64,000 nucleotides of DNA. Origin: Photobacterium kagoshimensis (GTDB lineage: Bacteria; Pseudomonadota; Gammaproteobacteria; Enterobacterales; Vibrionaceae). The position numbers and the translations under genes were made by a program. Below, piece after piece: positions 1 to 8,956 of the stretch (position 1 is its first letter; each line of letters opens with the position of its first letter). The stretch lies in the NCBI RefSeq assembly GCF_050337045.1, contig NZ_JAKJSO010000017.1, positions 95,904 to 159,903 of the forward strand. Direction: 5' to 3'. Under the pieces are notes generated by a model. It worked only from the letters and a program-made list of their open reading frames with translations, did not search any database and was not told the origin of the DNA.

Positions 1-616
1 GCCAAGCCTGGAGATTACCCTCAATGTACCGGGTAAACACAATGCCTTAAATGCAACGGCGGCAGTGGCTGTTGCAACCGAGGAAGGTGTGGATGATAGT
101 GCAATTATTCGCGCACTCGCTGAATTCCAAGGTACTGGTCGTCGTTTTGATCACTTAGGTGAGTTCGATAGTGGTAACGGTAAAGTGATGTTAGTGGATG
201 ATTACGGCCATCACCCAAGTGAGGTGGATGTGACTATCCAAGCGGCACGTGCTGGCTGGGAAGATAAGCGTTTAGTCATGATCTTCCAACCGCACCGCTA
301 TAGCCGAACGCGTGACCTTTACGAAGATTTCGCTAATGTGCTTGAGCAGGTTGATGTTTTGGTGATGCTAGACGTTTACTCTGCAGGAGAAATGCCTATC
401 GCTGGGGCGGATGGTCGGGCGCTTTGTAGAACAATCCGTGGCCGTGGTAAAATAGACCCAATTTTTGTTCCAAATATCGAAGCATTACCTGCGGCTTTGG
501 CCAATATTATTGGTGAAGATGACTTGGTGTTGACGCAAGGTGCAGGCGATGTAGGTAAAGTAGCCCGTCAATTAGCAGAAATGAAGCTAAATATTGCAAC
601 AATGCGTGAAGCTTAG
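1..616 (+). CDS. murC: UDP-N-acetylmuramate-L-alanine ligase MurC, C-terminal part
   Basis: MurC adds L-alanine to UDP-N-acetylmuramic acid, the first amino-acid step of the peptidoglycan stem peptide in the cytoplasm. The gene enters from the left edge; the reading frame is open from base 2 and gives the last 204 residues of a protein usually near 490. The Mur-ligase linker LNVPGKHNALNA is visible at the edge, followed by the C-terminal domain with DDYGHHPSEV and FQPHRYSRTRD, which are typical MurC motifs. It is the upstream neighbour of ftsQ; the ddlB gene that lies between them in E. coli is absent, as in Vibrio. Truncation is due only to the window edge. Confidence 0.97.
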   Translation, partial: PSLEITLNVPGKHNALNATAAVAVATEEGVDDSAIIRALAEFQGTGRRFDHLGEFDSGNGKVMLVDDYGHHPSEVDVTIQAARAGWEDKRLVMIFQPHRYSRTRDLYEDFANVLEQVDVLVMLDVYSAGEMPIAGADGRALCRTIRGRGKIDPIFVPNIEALPAALANIIGEDDLVLTQGAGDVGKVARQLAEMKLNIATMREA

Positions 617-719
617 TATTTCTGCGCATGTGGCTGAGTATATGGGCTTTTTTATTGCAGGGTTTTCATCATTGAAATAGATATGAACTCAGAGTCAGCA
701 TTAAATTAGCCAACAAATG

Positions 720-748
720 TTGGAGAGTTAGGGCTTGGTCGGTATAAT
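720..748 (+). promoter_or_regulatory. Candidate sigma-70 promoter for ftsQAZ
   Basis: A -35-like TTGGAG (720-725) and a perfect TATAAT (743-748) are separated by 17 bases, the ideal spacing. They lie in the 222-base gap between murC and ftsQ, so transcripts would start near 755 and have a leader of about 84 bases. The inverted repeat CCAACA-AA-TGTTGG (710-723) overlaps the -35 element. The match is seen in the sequence; activity is inferred. Confidence 0.55.
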
Positions 749-838
749 CGGTCAACTTTGCTCAAAAATCATTTATTCGAGTTAAATTAGCGTGTCGAGC
801 GTTGCTCTATACATTAGATAGGTAAGGTTTTTGGCGAA

Positions 839-1597
839 ATGACGGACGTAGTCAAAAAAAGCGTATTTTTAGCTTCGCCGCTACCCACTAAGCATTTAGG
901 GGGCGTCGCTTTTTTTATTGCCGTTATTATTTTTATTGCATGGCTACTGAGTGCGGCACTGAGCTGGATGACAGATGCAAATCGTCTTCCGCTGTCGCAA
1001 CTTGTCATCCAAGGTGAGTTAAAGCATTTGACCACCAACGATGTTCGGCAAGCCATTTTGCAACTCGATCACTTGGGGACTTTTATGACCCAAGATATTG
1101 AGAGCCTGCAAAGCGCGTTAGAGTCTTTACCTTGGGTTGCCCATGCGTCAGTGCGAAAGCAGTGGCCAGAAACGGTAAAGGTCTATTTGCTTGAGCATCA
1201 ACCCGCAGCCATTTGGAATCAGGAACACCTGGTGAATATGGACGGCGAGGTCTTTTATGCAGACGCCAAGCAAGTGGCTGATTTAGCCTTGGTACACTTA
1301 GCAGGCCCCGATGGCAGTAGCCAGCAAGTATTGGCAGCATTGGATGAAATGCAACCAAGATTACAGCTTGCGGGCTTTGAAATTGATACGCTTACCTTAA
1401 ATGAACGTCGAGCTTGGCGTGTTGAGTTAACCAATGGTATTCGGCTAGAGCTAGGGCGAAAAACTCGAATGGAGCGTTTAGAGCGCTTCATCAGCTTATA
1501 CCCTGAATTAGAAATGCAGGGTAAAGCAATAGAGTACGTAGATTTACGTTACGATATTGGTGCGGCTGTAGGCTGGAAAACGATACCTAAAGAATAA
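839..1597 (+). CDS. ftsQ: Cell division protein FtsQ
   Basis: FtsQ is the bitopic divisome protein that links FtsK with FtsB/FtsL and FtsI/FtsW at the septum. The 252-residue product has a short basic cytoplasmic tail, one hydrophobic membrane segment at about residues 21-43, and then a periplasmic POTRA domain from about residue 52 (PLSQLVIQGELKHLT) and the beta domain ending around residue 245. Length and order match the family. It sits between murC and ftsA (12 bases before ftsA), so it is translated with the division genes; a candidate promoter lies in the gap before it. Confidence 0.95.
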   Translation: MTDVVKKSVFLASPLPTKHLGGVAFFIAVIIFIAWLLSAALSWMTDANRLPLSQLVIQGELKHLTTNDVRQAILQLDHLGTFMTQDIESLQSALESLPWVAHASVRKQWPETVKVYLLEHQPAAIWNQEHLVNMDGEVFYADAKQVADLALVHLAGPDGSSQQVLAALDEMQPRLQLAGFEIDTLTLNERRAWRVELTNGIRLELGRKTRMERLERFISLYPELEMQGKAIEYVDLRYDIGAAVGWKTIPKE

Positions 1598-1609
1598 GAG
1601 CGTGCGCGA

Positions 1610-2866
1610 ATGACGAAGGCAACAGATAAAAAACTCATAGTTGGCCTTGATATCGGTACTTCCAAAGTATGTGCTTTGGTTGGGGAAGTACTGCCAGACA
1701 GTAATGTTAACGTTATTGGTGTTGGTAGTAGCCCGTCTCGCGGTATGGACAAAGGCGGAGTCAATGATCTTGAGTCCGTTGTTAAGTCTGTCCAGCGCGC
1801 TGTCGATAAAGCGGCATTGATGGCAGATTGTGAAATTGATTCAGTCTACCTGTCGCTATCAGGCAAACATATTCGTTGCCAAACAGAAAAAGGCATGGTG
1901 CCCATTTCTGACAAAGAGGTAACGCAAGATGACGTCGATAGTGTTATTCATACGGCGAAATCAGTAAAAATTAGCGATGAACACCGAACTTTACATGTAA
2001 TTCCTCAAGAATTTGCTATTGATTATCAAGAGGGAATTAAAAATCCTGTTGGTTTATCTGGCGTTCGAATGGAAGCGAGTGTTCATTTGATTACATGTCA
2101 CAACGATATGGCGCGAAACATCGTTAAAGCGGTAGAGCGTTGTGGTTTGAAAGTGGATCAGTTGATCTTCTCTGGCTTAGCGGCAAGTCATGCAGTATTA
2201 ACCGCAGATGAGCGTGAGTTGGGTGTGTGCGTAGTCGATATTGGCGGCGGCACCATGGATATCGCCTTCTGGACTGGCGGTGCTTTACGCCATGCAGAAG
2301 TGATCCCTTATGCAGGTAATGTTGTGACCAGCGACATTGCTTATGCTTTCGGTACACCTCCTGGGGATGCCGAAGAAATTAAAGTTAAATATGGCTGTGC
2401 ACTAAGCGAGTTAGTTAGCAAAGACGCCAAGGTCGATGTACCTAGTGTTGGTGGCCGACCATCGCGTAGTTTGCAGAGCCAGACCCTAGCGGAAGTGATT
2501 GAACCTCGCTATAGCGAATTATTAGGTTTGGTTAACAAGAGGCTAGTTGAGATCCAAGAACAATTGCGTAATGCGGGCGTAAAACACCACTTAGCAGCAG
2601 GCATTGTTTTAACTGGTGGCGCGGCACAAATTGAAGGGCTAAATGAGTGTGCGGAACGTGTGTTCCAAAACCAAGTCCGGATTGGCCAGCCATTAGAGCT
2701 AAGTGGATTAACAGATTATGTGCAAGCACCGCATTATGCGACAGCAGTGGGTTTGCTGCACTACGGTAAGGATAATCAGTCGTTTGACGATAGCGAAGTA
2801 GAGCCAAAACGTTCAGTTTCGGGGCTGTTTTCTAAAGTTAGCGGTTGGTTTAAAAAAGAATTTTAA
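1610..2866 (+). CDS. ftsA: Cell division protein FtsA
   Basis: FtsA is the actin-like ATPase that tethers FtsZ filaments to the inner membrane and recruits later divisome proteins. The 418-residue product shows the phosphate-1 loop GLDIGTSKVCALVG near the N-terminus, the phosphate-2 motif VVDIGGGTMDIA around residues 206-217, and the C-terminal amphipathic membrane-targeting helix (SGLFSKVSGWFKKEF at the end). The length is close to the E. coli protein (420). It follows ftsQ by 12 bases and precedes ftsZ by 34 bases, the conserved ftsQAZ order. Confidence 0.98.
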   Translation: MTKATDKKLIVGLDIGTSKVCALVGEVLPDSNVNVIGVGSSPSRGMDKGGVNDLESVVKSVQRAVDKAALMADCEIDSVYLSLSGKHIRCQTEKGMVPISDKEVTQDDVDSVIHTAKSVKISDEHRTLHVIPQEFAIDYQEGIKNPVGLSGVRMEASVHLITCHNDMARNIVKAVERCGLKVDQLIFSGLAASHAVLTADERELGVCVVDIGGGTMDIAFWTGGALRHAEVIPYAGNVVTSDIAYAFGTPPGDAEEIKVKYGCALSELVSKDAKVDVPSVGGRPSRSLQSQTLAEVIEPRYSELLGLVNKRLVEIQEQLRNAGVKHHLAAGIVLTGGAAQIEGLNECAERVFQNQVRIGQPLELSGLTDYVQAPHYATAVGLLHYGKDNQSFDDSEVEPKRSVSGLFSKVSGWFKKEF

Positions 2867-2900
2867 AACCTGATGCGAACAGGAATAACGGAGAGAACAA

Positions 2901-4100
2901 ATGTTTGAACCGATGATGGAAATCTCTGACGAAGCGGTAATCAAGGTCATTGGCGTTGGCGGCGGCGGCGGTAATGCTGTCGATCACATGGTTCGTGAAT
3001 CAATTGAAGGTGTTGAGTTCATCACCGTTAATACCGATGCACAAGCACTGCGTAAATCGAGTGTAAGCACTGTGATTCAAATCGGTGGCGATATCACTAA
3101 AGGTCTAGGTGCGGGTGCAAACCCACAAGTAGGTCGTGATTCGGCGCTAGAAGACCGTGAAGCTATCAAGAATGAACTGCAAGGTTCAGACATGATCTTC
3201 ATTGCGGCTGGTATGGGTGGTGGTACTGGTACAGGTGCTGCTCCAATCATTGCTGAAGTGGCAAAAGAATTAGGTATTCTTACAGTAGCGGTGGTAACAA
3301 AACCATTTAGCTTTGAAGGTAAGAAGCGTATGGCATTTGCTGAACAGGGTATCGAAGAGCTATCTAAGCACGTTGACTCCCTGATCACGATTCCAAACGA
3401 AAAACTACTGAAAGTTCTTGGTCGTGGTATCACGCTATTGGACGCATTTGCGAAAGCAAACGACGTGCTTAAGAACGCGGTTCAAGGTATTGCCGAGCTA
3501 ATTACACGCCCTGGTATGATCAATGTCGATTTCGCTGACGTACGTACAGTGATGTCTGAAATGGGTCATGCAATGATGGGTAGCGGTATGGCTGTTGGTG
3601 ATGACCGTGCTGAAGAAGCGGCTGAAATGGCTATTTCTAGCCCGCTACTTGAAGATATCGATCTTGCTGGCGCACGTGGTGTACTTGTTAACATCACTGC
3701 GGGTATGGACATGCGTCTTGATGAGTTTGAAACTGTGGGTAACACAGTGAAAGCATTTGCATCAGACAATGCAACGGTTGTTATCGGTACGTCACTTGAC
3801 CCTGAAATGACTGATGAGCTACGTGTGACTGTTGTTGCAACAGGCATTGGTAAAGAAAGTAAGCCAGATATCACTTTGGTGACAAGCTCTAAGCCAACGC
3901 CTGCGGTTGCCTCTGTACAAGAGAAGCCAGCGGTTTCTGCGATTGAAGAACAGCCAAAAGCTGCGCCTCTAACGCAGAGCAACTCAGTTGAGTCACCAGC
4001 ATCGTCGTCATCTTCTGCGGCTACAGCGCCAAAAGCGTCACCGCAAAGTGAACATGACTACCTTGATATTCCAGCATTTTTACGTCAGCAGGCTGATTAA
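2901..4100 (+). CDS. ftsZ: Cell division GTPase FtsZ
   Basis: FtsZ is the tubulin-like GTPase that forms the Z ring. The 399-residue protein has the glycine-rich N-terminal nucleotide-binding stretch (about residues 18-25), the tubulin signature GGGTGTGAAP starting at residue 106, and the T7-loop motif NVDFADV near 207-213, which completes the GTPase site of the neighbouring subunit. A Ser/Pro/Ala-rich linker (about 320-385) leads to the conserved C-terminal peptide DYLDIPAFLRQQ that binds FtsA and ZapD. The partner zapD is also in this window. A good ribosome-binding site (GGAGAG) precedes the ATG. The linker is slightly longer than in E. coli (383 residues in total). Confidence 0.98.
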   Translation: MFEPMMEISDEAVIKVIGVGGGGGNAVDHMVRESIEGVEFITVNTDAQALRKSSVSTVIQIGGDITKGLGAGANPQVGRDSALEDREAIKNELQGSDMIFIAAGMGGGTGTGAAPIIAEVAKELGILTVAVVTKPFSFEGKKRMAFAEQGIEELSKHVDSLITIPNEKLLKVLGRGITLLDAFAKANDVLKNAVQGIAELITRPGMINVDFADVRTVMSEMGHAMMGSGMAVGDDRAEEAAEMAISSPLLEDIDLAGARGVLVNITAGMDMRLDEFETVGNTVKAFASDNATVVIGTSLDPEMTDELRVTVVATGIGKESKPDITLVTSSKPTPAVASVQEKPAVSAIEEQPKAAPLTQSNSVESPASSSSSAATAPKASPQSEHDYLDIPAFLRQQAD

Positions 4101-4148
4101 GCAGCGTAAATTGTTTGGGATATGACCAGATGAGTGGTAAGATTAGCC

Positions 4149-4186
4149 CCCATTATCTATTATGTGACAGGGTAATGGGTGTTTTT
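4149..4186 (+). terminator. Weak hairpin with T-run between ftsZ and lpxC
   Basis: CCCATTA (4149-4155) pairs perfectly with TAATGGG (4173-4179), leaving a 17-base loop, and is followed by TGTTTTT. The long loop makes this a weak intrinsic terminator or attenuator that would reduce read-through from ftsZ into lpxC. This is a structural reading only. Confidence 0.35.
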
Positions 4187-4212
4187 GGCTTTCAAATGTT
4201 GAGAGAAATTAG

Positions 4213-5130
4213 ATGATCAGACAACGTACCTTGAAGAGCATTGTCCAAACTACTGGTGTGGGTCTCCACTCTGGTCGTAAAGTCACGCTTATTCTACGCC
4301 CAGCTGCGGCGAATACGGGTGTGATCTATCGTCGTACTGACCTTAATCCACCTGTGGATTTTCCTGCGAATGCAGATTCAGTGCGCGATACTATGTTGTG
4401 TACCGCCCTTGTTAATGATGAAGGCGTACGCATCTCAACGGTAGAGCACTTAAACGCTGCGCTTGCAGGTATGGGTATCGATAACGTGATTATCGAAGTT
4501 GATGCGCCTGAAATCCCGATTATGGATGGCAGTGCGAGCCCATTTATTTACTTGCTACAGTCTGCAGGTATCGATACGTTAAATGCGCCAAAACGCTTTT
4601 TACGCATCAAGAAAACTGTTCGCGTTGAAGATGGCGATAAATGGGCAGAACTTCGTCCATATAACGGTTTCCGTTTAGACTTCGCTATTGAATTTAATCA
4701 CCCTGCGATTGATTCAGAACAGCAGCGTTTATTGCTAGACTTTTCTAGCCAATCATTCGTAAAAGACATTAGTCGTGCACGTACTTTTGGTTTCATGCAC
4801 GATATCGAATACCTACAATCACAAAACTTATGTTTAGGTGGTAGTTTCGATAACGCAATCGTACTCGACCAGTACCGTATTCTTAATGAAGATGGTCTGC
4901 GTTTTGATAACGAATTAGTGACACACAAAGTATTGGATGCCATTGGTGACCTTTATATGTGCGGTCATAATATTGTGGGTGAAATGGCGGCATACAAGTC
5001 AGGCCATGCACTTAACAATAAACTATTGCGTGCCGTGTTAGCTGATCAAGAAGCTTACGAATGGACAACGTACCAAGATGAACAAGATTCGCCAGTGACT
5101 TTGGCTCAGCCAGGCATGGTATTAGCGTAA
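4213..5130 (+). CDS. lpxC: UDP-3-O-acyl-N-acetylglucosamine deacetylase LpxC
   Basis: LpxC is the zinc-dependent deacetylase that makes the first committed step of lipid A synthesis in the cytoplasm. The 305-residue protein matches the E. coli length and carries the zinc ligands at the expected places: His79 in STVEHLNAAL, His238 and Asp242 in THKVLDAIGD, and the catalytic His265 in KSGHALNNK. A ribosome-binding site (GAGAGAAA) lies just before the ATG. It is the last gene of the division cluster here and ends at a strong terminator. Confidence 0.98.
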   Translation: MIRQRTLKSIVQTTGVGLHSGRKVTLILRPAAANTGVIYRRTDLNPPVDFPANADSVRDTMLCTALVNDEGVRISTVEHLNAALAGMGIDNVIIEVDAPEIPIMDGSASPFIYLLQSAGIDTLNAPKRFLRIKKTVRVEDGDKWAELRPYNGFRLDFAIEFNHPAIDSEQQRLLLDFSSQSFVKDISRARTFGFMHDIEYLQSQNLCLGGSFDNAIVLDQYRILNEDGLRFDNELVTHKVLDAIGDLYMCGHNIVGEMAAYKSGHALNNKLLRAVLADQEAYEWTTYQDEQDSPVTLAQPGMVLA

Positions 5131-5163
5131 TCCGTTAATTCTTTTCATCCACCGAATTTAAAA

Positions 5164-5188
5164 GCGCCAGACACTGTCTGGCGTTTTT
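5164..5188 (+). terminator. Intrinsic terminator after lpxC
   Basis: CGCCAGACA (5165-5173) pairs with TGTCTGGCG (5175-5183) and is followed by TTTTT. It ends the ftsQAZ-lpxC transcription unit. The dciA gene converges on it from the right. Confidence 0.9.
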
Positions 5189-5230
5189 GTATCTGCTATT
5201 TGTGCGATTGTTGGCTGAGGCCGATTGCGA

Positions 5231-5692
5231 TTATTCCGACTGGCGTCGTTTGGCTAATGCTGCAATACGCTCTAAACGCGCTTTTACTTTGTCGGGGGCA
5301 TGCTGCGCCGTATAGAGTAAATATCCTGCTGCCTTTTCCGTGATGGGTTTGCGAATGATATCTGGGGCTTTATGTTGCTTACGCTCAAAATCGGCAGCAA
5401 GGCTGGGATTAACTTTGATATCTATCTGCTTGAGTTGTGGCAGTAACTGCTCACGTAATTTATTCATCAGCGTATTTCTTTCGAAATTCAAGCGCATTGA
5501 CCAGTTAGCCGATGAGACCTCAATGATCAGCGTCTGTTGACGGTAATTACTGACTCGACAATGTTCAGCACAGTTTAAGTGCTGTTTAACGGCTTCATTT
5601 AATTTGGCCAGTGCGACCGCACGCTGCTGGATATTACCAAGTGTGGAGTCATCCAACAGGTGAGCTGGGGTTTGTGGGCGATGATCTCTCAT
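5231..5692 (-). CDS. dciA: DciA-type replicative helicase loader (DUF721)
   Basis: DciA proteins recruit and load the DnaB helicase in bacteria that lack a DnaC or DnaI loader; this function is established for the Vibrio cholerae protein. The product here is a DUF721 protein with a small alpha/beta (KH-like) N-terminal domain (about residues 15-105, with TLIIEVSSANWSMRLNF) and a basic, helical C-terminal tail (KVKARLERIAALAKRRQSE). I chose the ATG at 5692 (MRDHRP, 153 residues) because it has a ribosome-binding site (GAAAGCGAGAG) 4 bases upstream; an in-frame ATG at 5716 would add eight residues but lacks one. The position between lpxC and secA, on the opposite strand, is the usual one in Vibrio. 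Confidence 0.85.
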   Translation of the reverse strand: MRDHRPQTPAHLLDDSTLGNIQQRAVALAKLNEAVKQHLNCAEHCRVSNYRQQTLIIEVSSANWSMRLNFERNTLMNKLREQLLPQLKQIDIKVNPSLAADFERKQHKAPDIIRKPITEKAAGYLLYTAQHAPDKVKARLERIAALAKRRQSE

Positions 5693-6119
5693 AACTCTCG
5701 CTTTCGCATCCGTCATTAATCATAAAATAAATGCCACTATTGTGGGCTGACACCTAATTTTCGCATATGAAAAACTAGACTCCACCTTTAACCGTAGTCG
5801 ACTTAAGTATTATGGCTTATTATACCATCCAAGTGGGTTGGCGGGGATGCCTTGTTTAAGGCTTTACTCAGTTGAGGTTTTCGTTTTATAGGGATATCTA
5901 CTTTGGTGTTTAACCTATAGAATGACTTTGTTTAACTGTGCCCCTTGAAACTGAAATAAAGTGCCACAATATCCAATAGTAAGCATTAACTTGGCCTTAT
6001 TTTCTGCACACTGTGCACGGCTCTGTTGAGTAGGGGTAGGATACTCCTGTGACAACCTGATTCATTGATTCAGAAGCCTATTGCGCTGAATCTACATAAC
6101 TTAGAGAAACGGCATCACC
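5693..6119. other. Gene-free divergent region dciA/secA
   Basis: About 427 bases separate the divergent dciA and secA starts. The only open frames are under 20 codons and lack ribosome-binding sites, so there is no secM-like arrest-peptide gene. It holds an inverted repeat TGCACA-C-TGTGCA (6005-6017) and a 7-bp hairpin just before secA. A loose sigma-70 match (TTGAAA, 17 bases, AATATC, from 5946) is too weak to call. Confidence 0.6.
6067..6092 (+). promoter_or_regulatory. Hairpin in the secA leader
   Basis: GATTCAG (6067-6073) pairs perfectly with CTGAATC (6086-6092) around a 12-base loop, ending 27 bases before the secA ATG. In the absence of secM it is a candidate for post-transcriptional control of secA, but a 7-bp stem can also occur by chance. 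Confidence 0.3.
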
Positions 6120-8849
6120 ATGTTATCAAAACTACTGACAAAAATTATCGGTAGCCGTAACGACCGCACTCTGCGTCGTTTGCGCAAAATCGTCGATCAA
6201 ATCAATAAATTAGAACCTCAATTTGAAAGCCTGTTAGATGAAGAGCTTAAGGCCAAGACGGTCGAGTTCCGTGAGCGTATCGAACAAGGTGAAAACCTAG
6301 ACCAATTACTACCAGAAGCTTTCGCAACTGTTCGCGAAGCATCAAAACGTGTATTCGGTATGCGTCACTTTGATGTTCAGCTGATTGGTGGCATGGTACT
6401 AAACAACTGCCAAATCGCAGAAATGCGTACAGGTGAAGGTAAAACGCTAACAGCAACACTGCCTGCTTACCTTAACGCACTAACGGGTAAGGGCGTTCAC
6501 ATTGTTACAGTGAATGACTACCTAGCTGCGCGTGATGCCGAAACAAACCGTGCTCTATTTGAATTCCTAGGTATGACCGTTGGCGTTAACGTACCAAACA
6601 TGCCGCCTCAAGCGAAGAAAGAAGCATACCAAGCGGATGTACTTTACGGTACGAACAATGAGTTTGGTTTCGATTACCTACGTGACAACATGGCTTTCCG
6701 TCCGGAAGATCGTGTGCAACGTGAGCGTTTCTTTGCCGTAGTCGATGAAGTGGATTCCATCTTAATCGATGAAGCGCGTACCCCATTGATTATCTCTGGC
6801 CCTGCTGAAGATAGCTCTGAGCTTTACACTAAGATCAATACTTTGATCCCGCAGTTAGTGAAGCAAGATAAAGAAGACAGTGAAGAGTACCGCGGTGACG
6901 GTCACTACACGGTTGATGAAAAAGCGAAACAAGCGCACTTAACAGAAACGGGTCAAGAGTTTGTAGAAGAATTACTACAAAAAAATGGCTTGATGGAAGA
7001 AGGCGATACGCTTTACTCACCTGCCAACATTAGCTTGCTACACCACGTAAACGCAGCACTGCGTGCTCACGTGTTGTTTGAGCGTGATGTGGATTACATC
7101 GTCAAAGATGATGAAGTGATTATTGTCGATGAGCACACTGGCCGTACTATGCCTGGTCGTCGTTGGTCTGAAGGTTTACACCAAGCTGTAGAAGCGAAAG
7201 AAGGTGCAAAAATTCAGAACGAGAACCAAACCCTGGCTTCTATCACGTTCCAGAACTTCTTCCGACTATACGAAAAACTGTCAGGCATGACAGGTACTGC
7301 CGATACTGAAGCGTTCGAATTCCAGTCAATCTACAACCTTGAAACGGTAGTCATGCCAACCAACAAGCCAATGATCCGTGAGGATATGGGTGACTTGGTT
7401 TACATGACTGAGCTAGAAAAATTTGGTGCGATTGCTGAAGACATCAAAGAACGTGTCGAGAAAGGTCAGCCTGTGCTTGTGGGTACTGTGTCGATTGAAA
7501 AATCAGAACTGTTATCTAATGCACTGAAACAACAAGGTATTAAGCACGAAGTACTTAATGCTAAATTCCACGAAAAAGAAGCCGACATTGTTGCTAACGC
7601 TGGTCAGTCAGGTGCGGTAACTATCGCAACTAACATGGCAGGCCGTGGTACCGATATCGTACTTGGTGGTCACTGGCAGAGTGAACTGGCACAAATAGCA
7701 GAACCTACTGACGCGCAAATCGCTGATATTAAAGCGAAGTGGAAAGTACGTCACGATGCTGTTCTTGCCGCTGGTGGTCTACACATCATTGGTACAGAGC
7801 GCCATGAATCTCGCCGTATCGATAATCAGCTTCGTGGTCGTTCAGGTCGTCAAGGTGATGCGGGTTCATCGCGTTTCTACTTGTCGATGGAAGATGGCTT
7901 GATGCGCATTTTCGCTTCAGACCGTGTTTCAGGCATGATGAAAAAACTGGGTATGGAAGAAGGCGAAGCGATTGAGCACCCTTGGGTAACTAAGGCGATT
8001 GAGAACGCACAACGTAAAGTTGAAGGCCGTAACTTCGATATTCGTAAGCAATTGCTTGAATTTGATGACGTAGCCAATGACCAACGTAAAGTGGTTTATG
8101 AACTACGTGACGAACTAATGAACGCTGAAGATATCAGCGACATGATTTCACAAAACCACCACGATGTACTGACTGCAGTATTTGAGCAATATGTACCTGC
8201 TCAGTCGCTGGAAGAAATGTGGGATATTCAAGGTCTTGAAGAGCGTCTAAAAGCAGACTTCGATCTGGCACTTCCGATTCAGGAATGGCTAGATAGCGAA
8301 GAGAAGCTGTACGAAGAAGCGCTACGTGAGCGTATCATCGAGCAAGCTGTTGCGATTTATCAGCAAAAAGAAGAAGTTGTTGGCGCACCTGTGCTACGTA
8401 ACTTTGAAAAAACAGTGATGCTGCAAAACCTTGATATGTTGTGGAAAGAGCACTTAGCGGCGATGGACCACTTACGTCAAGGTATCCACTTACGTGGTTA
8501 CGCACAGAAGAACCCGAAACAAGAATACAAGCGTGAGTCTTTTGAGCTATTCGAAGAGATGCTTGAGAGCCTTAAATCAGACGTGATTGCGATTCTTAGC
8601 CGTGTTCGAGTTCAACAACAAGAAGATGTTGACCGTATCGAAGAAGAACGCCGTAAACAGGCTGAAGAGCTTGCTCGTCGTCAGCAGTTCCAGCATCAAA
8701 ATGCGGAAAACCAAATTGCCGATGAAGATACAAGCGATGAAGAAGGAGCGGGCACTTTCCAACGCGAAGAGCGTAAAGTTGGCCGTAACGAACCTTGCCC
8801 ATGTGGTTCTGGTAAGAAATACAAACAGTGTCACGGTAAAATCAATTAA
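6120..8849 (+). CDS. secA: Preprotein translocase ATPase SecA
   Basis: SecA is the motor ATPase that drives secretory proteins through SecYEG. The 909-residue protein carries Walker A MRTGEGKT at residues 102-109, the DEVD Walker B (VVDEVDSILIDEARTP) near 207-222, the preprotein-crosslinking domain, the second nucleotide-binding fold with TNMAGRGTDIVLGG and RQGDAGSSRF, the helical scaffold, and the C-terminal zinc SEC-C motif CPCGSGKKYKQCHG that binds SecB. Length is close to E. coli (901). It stands alone with a 400-base upstream region and no secM, as in Vibrio, and ends at its own terminator. Confidence 0.99.
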   Translation: MLSKLLTKIIGSRNDRTLRRLRKIVDQINKLEPQFESLLDEELKAKTVEFRERIEQGENLDQLLPEAFATVREASKRVFGMRHFDVQLIGGMVLNNCQIAEMRTGEGKTLTATLPAYLNALTGKGVHIVTVNDYLAARDAETNRALFEFLGMTVGVNVPNMPPQAKKEAYQADVLYGTNNEFGFDYLRDNMAFRPEDRVQRERFFAVVDEVDSILIDEARTPLIISGPAEDSSELYTKINTLIPQLVKQDKEDSEEYRGDGHYTVDEKAKQAHLTETGQEFVEELLQKNGLMEEGDTLYSPANISLLHHVNAALRAHVLFERDVDYIVKDDEVIIVDEHTGRTMPGRRWSEGLHQAVEAKEGAKIQNENQTLASITFQNFFRLYEKLSGMTGTADTEAFEFQSIYNLETVVMPTNKPMIREDMGDLVYMTELEKFGAIAEDIKERVEKGQPVLVGTVSIEKSELLSNALKQQGIKHEVLNAKFHEKEADIVANAGQSGAVTIATNMAGRGTDIVLGGHWQSELAQIAEPTDAQIADIKAKWKVRHDAVLAAGGLHIIGTERHESRRIDNQLRGRSGRQGDAGSSRFYLSMEDGLMRIFASDRVSGMMKKLGMEEGEAIEHPWVTKAIENAQRKVEGRNFDIRKQLLEFDDVANDQRKVVYELRDELMNAEDISDMISQNHHDVLTAVFEQYVPAQSLEEMWDIQGLEERLKADFDLALPIQEWLDSEEKLYEEALRERIIEQAVAIYQQKEEVVGAPVLRNFEKTVMLQNLDMLWKEHLAAMDHLRQGIHLRGYAQKNPKQEYKRESFELFEEMLESLKSDVIAILSRVRVQQQEDVDRIEEERRKQAEELARRQQFQHQNAENQIADEDTSDEEGAGTFQREERKVGRNEPCPCGSGKKYKQCHGKIN

Positions 8850-8873
8850 TTGATCCCCTGTGATAACAAAAAG

Positions 8874-8900
8874 AAAAGGTCGCTGATGCGGCCTTTTTTA
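8874..8900 (+). terminator. Intrinsic terminator after secA
   Basis: AAAAGGTCGC (8874-8883) pairs with GCGGCCTTTT (8888-8897, one G-T pair) around the loop TGAT, followed by further T residues. It separates secA from mutT. Confidence 0.9.
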
Positions 8901-8956
8901 TAAATAAAAAGTGGTGATCTTGGTTTGGGCAAGAAAACCGTGAAAGAGAAGTCAGA

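Noticed and set aside
5731..5950. Possible SecM-like arrest peptide upstream of secA
   Set aside because: All frames in the divergent region are under 20 codons, without signal sequence or ribosome-binding site.
8587..8853. 88-codon alternative-frame ORF at the 3' end of secA
   Set aside because: It lies wholly inside the conserved SecA C-terminal coding region in another frame and has no start signal.
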